Shown piece after piece: positions 59,913 through 64,000 of a stretch of DNA of 64,000 bases. Made by a program: the position numbers and the translations under genes. The notes below the pieces were generated by a model. It saw only the letters and a program-made list of their open reading frames with translations, did not search any database and was not told the DNA's origin. This DNA is from Lachnospiraceae bacterium (GTDB lineage: Bacteria > Bacillota > Clostridia > Lachnospirales > Lachnospiraceae): positions 1 through 64,000 of the forward strand of contig SVDH01000012.1 in NCBI GenBank assembly GCA_015057865.1. The letters run 5' to 3'. Within the stretch, counting starts at the first letter, position 1. Every line of letters begins with the position of its first letter.

Positions 59913-60573
59913 TCCGGCCGGCTGACATTTCTATGATCTGATCCGCATAGTCTCTGGCTGCATTTTCATGCGTGACCAAAAGTACGGCTGCACCTTCTTT
60001 TGCGATGTCCTTTAAGATCTGCAAAACCGTTTCCGTGTTTTCATCATCCAGGTCTCCGGTCGGTTCATCCGCAAAGATCACTTCAGGCTTCCGGATCAGC
60101 GCTCTGGCGATCGACATACGGCGCATCTCACCGCCGGAAAGCTCTGCCGGCATGCAATCTGCGATCTGCGTGATGTCCATCCTTTCCATCAGTTCGTGGG
60201 CAAATGCAAGTCCTTCTGCCGGATCCCCGTACAAAGAATAAGGCAGCAATATGTTTTCCGTCACATTCAGACTCATGATCGCGCTCTGGCCCTGCGGCAC
60301 AAATCCGAAGTGCTGATTCCGAAGACGCGAAAGTGCCTCATCATCCAGCTGATACAGATCCTGTTCTCCAAAAAGCACCCTGCCTCTGGTCGGTGCAAGC
60401 AGTCCCGAGAGCATATTGACAAGCGTGCTCTTGCCGCTCCCGGACCGCCCGGTCAGCATCGTCAGCTTTCCCGGTTCCAGTGTAAAATCCGTCTCATACA
60501 CTGCGGTAAAAACATTCGAGTCTTTCGTTTTTCTCAAAAAATCTTTTTGTATCTTTTCTGCTCTTAATACCAT
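59899..60573 (-). CDS. ABC transporter ATP-binding protein (LolD/MacB type)
   Basis: 224 residues from MVLRAEKIQKDFLRKTKDS; AGGTGA precedes ATG 60573, so the 45-residue longer track form is dropped. Walker A GRSGSGKST, Q-loop FVPQGQSAIM, signature LSGGEMRRMS, Walker B VIFADEPTGDLD, H-loop VTHE. It pairs with the FtsX-like permease 11 bp upstream. These mechanotransmitter or exporter complexes handle peptides or lipoproteins at the membrane. Confidence 0.94.
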   Translation of the reverse strand: MVLRAEKIQKDFLRKTKDSNVFTAVYETDFTLEPGKLTMLTGRSGSGKSTLVNMLSGLLAPTRGRVLFGEQDLYQLDDEALSRLRNQHFGFVPQGQSAIMSLNVTENILLPYSLYGDPAEGLAFAHELMERMDITQIADCMPAELSGGEMRRMSIARALIRKPEVIFADEPTGDLDDENTETVLQILKDIAKEGAAVLLVTHENAARDYADQIIEMSAGRIKSE

Positions 60574-60584
60574 ACTGTCACCTA

Positions 60585-61790
60585 TCAGTTTTCTCTCAGG
60601 ATCAGACCTGTGTCCATCCTGCTGATCTTTCTGCTTGCCACGATGCTTGTCAAGGATCCTGCCACGGCAGAAACCACCAGGGAAATGACTGCAACCACGA
60701 CGATCCACGGCACGTCAGGTGTCAGATATGGCATGCCAAGCTGTGTCTCGATGAAATTGCCAAACGGGATCATGACAAGACAGCCGATCACCACGCCGAT
60801 CACACTTCCCGCAAAACAGATCATGGCCGCCTCCTGCATCACGATCCGAGACAGCCGTTTTCTCGACGCGCCGCTTACACGCAGGATGGCAAATTCTTTT
60901 TTCCGTTCGTTCGCACTCATGGTAAACGCGATCACAAGGATCACAAGGGCCAGCACCCAGATCGCGACTGCCAGTCCGGTAATGATGTTGGAGATGCCTG
61001 ACAGACTTCCGGAAATGCCTGAGATCATGTTCCGCGTCTGCACGGCCTTCACCTTACGGACATGGATATTGATGTCATTTAAGACTTCTTCAATGCTGTA
61101 TCCATCCGCCACATTGATCAGAACACAGGAGACAACACGGTCAGGATCGATATCCGAAAAATAGTTCATCCCCAGATCCAGAGATGCCTGCAAAAGTGTC
61201 TTTAACGTGTTGTGGTTCATATAAACAGCTGTATCCAGACTGGTCCCCGTCTTATCCAGCTTTGCCGCCACATGGACATCCTGGTTGTAAAACGTGAGCG
61301 TATCTCCGACAAATGCATTCAGATCATTACCCACAACAACTTCCATATCATTCAGCGTGGAATCATAGGATTTCCGGATCCATGGCGTGATCGTAAAGTC
61401 TGTTTCCGGTTCAAAGCCGATCAGCTGCACGGGGATCGAGCAGCATCCTGAGCTTGCCGACGCCAGAAAAAACTGTGCGGAGATCTGTCCGATGCCTTCT
61501 GTCTGCGCAATCTTTTCATACGCATCTTCATCCATATAGAAATATCCAGTGTTTCCCTGCAGGACGATGTTTTCCAGATCGGAATGTGCGGCCGCCTGCT
61601 TCGGAACAACCATGATATCAGCCCCCAGCCGGTTCTGCAGCGAATCCAGTCCGCTCTTTAACGAATGCTGCGCCACGGTTCCAGCAAAGATCGCAAAGCT
61701 TAAAAAAGCTGCCAGTATGATCAGCGCAATGCTTCTTCCTGTCCGTCGGCACAGATTCCGATATGCAATGCTTGATCTTAGTTTTTTCAT
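60585..61790 (-). CDS. FtsX/MacB-type ABC transporter permease
   Basis: 401 residues: one N-terminal membrane helix (SIALIILAAFLSFAIFAGTVAQHSLKSGLDSLQNRLGADIMVVPK), a large extracytoplasmic domain (about 45-260) and three C-terminal helices with KKEFAILRVSGASRKRLSRIVMQEAAMI, the FtsX signature. Coupled to the transglutaminase-like gene by ATGA and to its ATPase downstream. Confidence 0.92.
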   Translation of the reverse strand: MKKLRSSIAYRNLCRRTGRSIALIILAAFLSFAIFAGTVAQHSLKSGLDSLQNRLGADIMVVPKQAAAHSDLENIVLQGNTGYFYMDEDAYEKIAQTEGIGQISAQFFLASASSGCCSIPVQLIGFEPETDFTITPWIRKSYDSTLNDMEVVVGNDLNAFVGDTLTFYNQDVHVAAKLDKTGTSLDTAVYMNHNTLKTLLQASLDLGMNYFSDIDPDRVVSCVLINVADGYSIEEVLNDINIHVRKVKAVQTRNMISGISGSLSGISNIITGLAVAIWVLALVILVIAFTMSANERKKEFAILRVSGASRKRLSRIVMQEAAMICFAGSVIGVVIGCLVMIPFGNFIETQLGMPYLTPDVPWIVVVAVISLVVSAVAGSLTSIVASRKISRMDTGLILREN

Positions 61791-62722
61791 AATGGATAGT
61801 CCTCCTCTGCCATCGGATATTCTCTGTAAAAATCATCTGTCATAAATTCCGGATCTCTTTTATGCTCCCCGAAATTCCGATCGCATTTTAAGTAATAATC
61901 TGTCGTCTCAAGTGTTTTATCCCATGTGACATCCAGATTGTAATATTTCCCGTCAATCTCTACGATATTCCAGGAATGGTATTCTTCCCAGTCATCCAGG
62001 TAACCGGTCCCCGCGATGATCCTTGTCGAAACGCCGCATTCCCGAAGAAGCCGGTACATCAGCACACAATACCCCTGACATACCGCTGAGTGCTTAAACA
62101 GCGCTGAATAAGCTGTTGTCGCAAGATGATAATCCGGTTTTCTGCGATGCGGTGTGTAATAACTCACGTGATCGTAAACATACGCATAGACGGCTTTTAC
62201 CTTCTCATAGTCTGTGGTATTCTCATCAAACCCGAACGATGCAACGATCCTGTCAATCTCCTCCGTTACCTCTTCTTCCCAGGAAAGATAGGTGTAGTAT
62301 TCCGGGATGATCTTAACCGTATATTCCTTCTCCTGACGTCTGAACAGGCCTTTACCCGGATCATAACCGTATCTGGTCTCATATCCGCCATACTGATAAC
62401 GAATGTAATCCCCTTCCTGCGGGTCTTGGGTTTCTGCCAATGCTTCTTCCATCAGATCATCAACGATCGCATCCATCTCATCCATACTGTCTACATGTGC
62501 CGTGAACCGGATCGTGATGGTCTGTGCATGGTTTTTAAGCCCGCTTCTGATCGCCTGTACGGTTTCTTCCTGATTCGAAAGGGTCAGTCCGGAATAGCTT
62601 TGGAGCTGTTTCTGATGGTACTCTTCTGCAACTGTTCCAATAATCAAAAATGCGACGGCCACCAGTACAACAAACAAAATGACCGCCCGCCGTTTAATTT
62701 TTCTTCCAGACAGCAATTGCAT
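61787..62722 (-). CDS. Membrane-anchored transglutaminase-like protein
   Basis: 311 residues. One N-terminal anchor (RRAVILFVVLVAVAFLIIG), a spacer, then a transglutaminase-like cysteine protease fold with the triad in KHSAVCQGYCVLMYRLL (Cys), EYHSWNIVEIDGKYYNLDVTWD (His, Asp). It is probably outside the cell. Its start lies within the end of sdhB (29-bp overlap) and its end overlaps the ABC permease (ATGA). A role with the exporter, such as peptide or wall processing, is inferred from this coupling. Confidence 0.88.
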   Translation of the reverse strand: MQLLSGRKIKRRAVILFVVLVAVAFLIIGTVAEEYHQKQLQSYSGLTLSNQEETVQAIRSGLKNHAQTITIRFTAHVDSMDEMDAIVDDLMEEALAETQDPQEGDYIRYQYGGYETRYGYDPGKGLFRRQEKEYTVKIIPEYYTYLSWEEEVTEEIDRIVASFGFDENTTDYEKVKAVYAYVYDHVSYYTPHRRKPDYHLATTAYSALFKHSAVCQGYCVLMYRLLRECGVSTRIIAGTGYLDDWEEYHSWNIVEIDGKYYNLDVTWDKTLETTDYYLKCDRNFGEHKRDPEFMTDDFYREYPMAEEDYPL

Positions 62723-63407
62723 TGGAATTCACCAAAAGATGTTCAATATCGATCCCTGCAGGACAGATATCCCTGCAGGCAAGCGACTTCCCGCAGCCGT
62801 TGTAAATATATTTCCGGTAAGCACGCTTGACTTCTCTGCGCTCTTTCCCCGTCAGCTCACTGATCAGACGGACCGTCGGGACAAACCCGGCCGTTCCCGC
62901 AAAGGTTCCGCCCGCATAGAAGTTCGGGCAGATCTCCAGACAGCAGCCGCATTGCAGGCAGCGCGATCCCTCATATGCCAGATCATACTTTTCCTGTGTC
63001 AGATTCGCCTCATCCCGCAGCCAAACGCCGATCTGCTTCAGGTTTTCATACATGATGCTCCTATCAACCATCAGATCCGCGACTACAGGAAATTTACGCA
63101 GTGGTTCCAGTGTGATCACAGAGTTCTTCCCGTCTGTCAGATCACGAAGCTTCGCATCACATGCAAGGGCAGGGCGCCCGTTGATCCGCATCGCACATGC
63201 GCCGCACTTTTTCTGCAGACAGCTGCACTCCCAGACGATCGGTTCAACCGGATTGCCTGTATGATCCGACACATCAGGATTGGCATTGATCGCTGTCAGT
63301 GCCGTCGCAACGGTCTCCCGCTCATCTTCTGTCTCAAAAGGAATGATCTGGTGGTATGGTATTCTCTTTTCTCTGTCCATCCGCAGGATATCTAAAGAAA
63401 CGTTCAT
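62694..63407 (-). CDS. sdhB: Succinate dehydrogenase/fumarate reductase iron-sulfur subunit
   Basis: 237 residues. The [2Fe-2S] ligands are in ECSCLQKKCGACAMRINGRPALAC. The [4Fe-4S] and [3Fe-4S] ligands are in CLQCGCCLEICPN and CGKSLACRDICPAGID. It passes electrons between the flavoprotein and a membrane quinone site. It overlaps sdhA by ATGA. In an anaerobe the reaction is more likely fumarate reduction. No membrane-anchor subunit follows. Confidence 0.93.
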   Translation of the reverse strand: MNVSLDILRMDREKRIPYHQIIPFETEDERETVATALTAINANPDVSDHTGNPVEPIVWECSCLQKKCGACAMRINGRPALACDAKLRDLTDGKNSVITLEPLRKFPVVADLMVDRSIMYENLKQIGVWLRDEANLTQEKYDLAYEGSRCLQCGCCLEICPNFYAGGTFAGTAGFVPTVRLISELTGKERREVKRAYRKYIYNGCGKSLACRDICPAGIDIEHLLVNSNAIAVWKKN

Positions 63408-64000
63408 CCTAATCTCTCCGGCAGATCACGGAATGTCAGTTTGATTCCGTCATCCGTATTGTTTACAAGCAGTGTTTTCCGATATGTTTCTTCCCGCTCG
63501 GGATAGTCCTCACGATAGTGTGCGCCCCGGCTTTCTTTTCTGGCAAGCGCGCACTGAAGCATCGCTTCGGCCAGATGGAACCGCTGCTCCTCACGCTGAT
63601 TCCGAATCTTTTGGCGCATTGCCTGTAACGCATCAAGTGATTCGTTTAAACGGGCCTCATTTCTGACGATTCCCAAACCTGAAAGCAGGATGTCCCGTAC
63701 TTCATAGACAAATGCCGGTGCGGCAGGCTCCAGCAATCCTTCCTGCGTCTTCCCTTCTTCTGTAATCCGTTCCGCTTTGAACGGTACATTTTGCGGATCC
63801 GTTCCGCTTTTTTGCTGAAGCTTCGTTTCGAGCAGTTCCGCCGTCAGCGGTTTTTCCGACAGTGGATCATCTGCATCGATCCATCCGTAAAGCAGATTCT
63901 CCGCTGCAGTTTTTCCGCCAAACACCGCTCCCAGCAGAGAATTGCCGCCCAACCGGTTTGCACCGTGATACTGGCTGGTACACTCTCCTGCCGCATACAG
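63404..64000 (-). CDS. sdhA: Succinate dehydrogenase/fumarate reductase flavoprotein subunit (N-terminal part outside window)
   Basis: The reading frame continues past 63952 to the right edge: LYAAGECTSQYHGANRLGGNSLLGAVFGG, the conserved FAD-domain end of SdhA/FrdA. Only about the last 198 residues are present, including the C-terminal helical and capping region (SGLGIVRNEARLNESLDALQAMRQK) and RKESRGAHYREDYPE. Coupled to sdhB by ATGA. Confidence 0.93.
   Translation of the reverse strand: MYAAGECTSQYHGANRLGGNSLLGAVFGGKTAAENLLYGWIDADDPLSEKPLTAELLETKLQQKSGTDPQNVPFKAERITEEGKTQEGLLEPAAPAFVYEVRDILLSGLGIVRNEARLNESLDALQAMRQKIRNQREEQRFHLAEAMLQCALARKESRGAHYREDYPEREETYRKTLLVNNTDDGIKLTFRDLPERLG

Noticed and set aside
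62126-63395. Plus-strand ORFs opposite sdhB and the transglutaminase-like gene
   Set aside because: Both strands are open here, but the minus-strand products carry complete iron-sulfur and catalytic motifs.
1-64000. CRISPR arrays, tRNA/rRNA genes, insertion sequences, prophage or attachment sites
   Set aside because: No regularly spaced repeats, cloverleaf or rRNA stretches, transposase, integrase or phage genes were recognised on either strand.

Overview
The window looks like chromosome from a strictly anaerobic Gram-positive bacterium of the Clostridia, most likely a Lachnospiraceae relative. Evidence: the order of the S10-spc-alpha ribosomal superoperon, zinc-type L36 and S14 with a zinc-free S4, an L17 with the internal insertion common in that family, GGAGG ribosome-binding sites almost everywhere, sigma-A-like promoters, and many YesM/YesN-type and hybrid two-component systems next to solute-binding proteins. 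No rRNA, tRNA, CRISPR array, insertion sequence or prophage was seen. Most genes lie on the minus strand.

Layout. 1-3.7 kb: the C-terminally cut end of a solute-binding lipoprotein, coupled by an ATGA overlap to a hybrid histidine kinase. 3.7-5.6 kb: an ABC ATPase, its permease and an XRE-AbrB fusion regulator, ending in a clear terminator. 5.8-14.2 kb: a housekeeping run transcribed mutS2, phosphohexomutase, yhaM-type exoribonuclease, rlmD-type rRNA methyltransferase, an atypical radical SAM protein and a TfoX-domain protein; its promoter suggests a leaderless mutS2 mRNA. 14.2-29.8 kb: the ribosomal superoperon from rpsJ to rplQ, with a structured roughly 285-nt leader, an internal promoter between infA and rpmJ, and a terminator-like hairpin before rpsM. 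29.9-30.8 kb: a plus-strand methyltransferase.

30.8-39.3 kb: a solute-binding protein/YesM/YesN trio without transport genes, then an MFS transporter with a beta-helix lipoprotein. 40.7-47.2 kb: a Dlt-like acyl or aminoacyl transfer cluster (MBOAT, SGNH/DltD-like, adenylation enzyme, separate carrier protein) that unusually holds a sodium:solute symporter and a 51-residue membrane peptide missing from the ORF track. 47.4-49.6 kb: a MobA-MobB fusion and a MerR regulator on the plus strand. 49.7-53.5 kb: a ribose-type sugar ABC transporter.

53.7-57.9 kb: flavodoxin, a DUF3793 protein, an excisionase-type HTH regulator with a periplasmic-binding-like domain, an uncharacterised protein, a GntR regulator and an iron-sulfur flavoprotein. 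The promoter of the DUF3793-flavodoxin unit carries a palindrome over its -10 and a hairpin in its leader. 58.1-59.9 kb: degV and traX-like genes on the plus strand. 59.9-64 kb: a tightly overlapping minus-strand run of flavoprotein and iron-sulfur subunits of succinate dehydrogenase/fumarate reductase, a membrane-anchored transglutaminase-like protein, and a MacB/FtsX-type ABC exporter.

The strongest candidates for something new are the Dlt-like cluster with its embedded symporter, the control region at 54.77-54.87 kb, the radical SAM protein with a non-canonical cysteine pattern, and the two leaderless-looking promoters that share the same TAGAAT-N8-ATG geometry.
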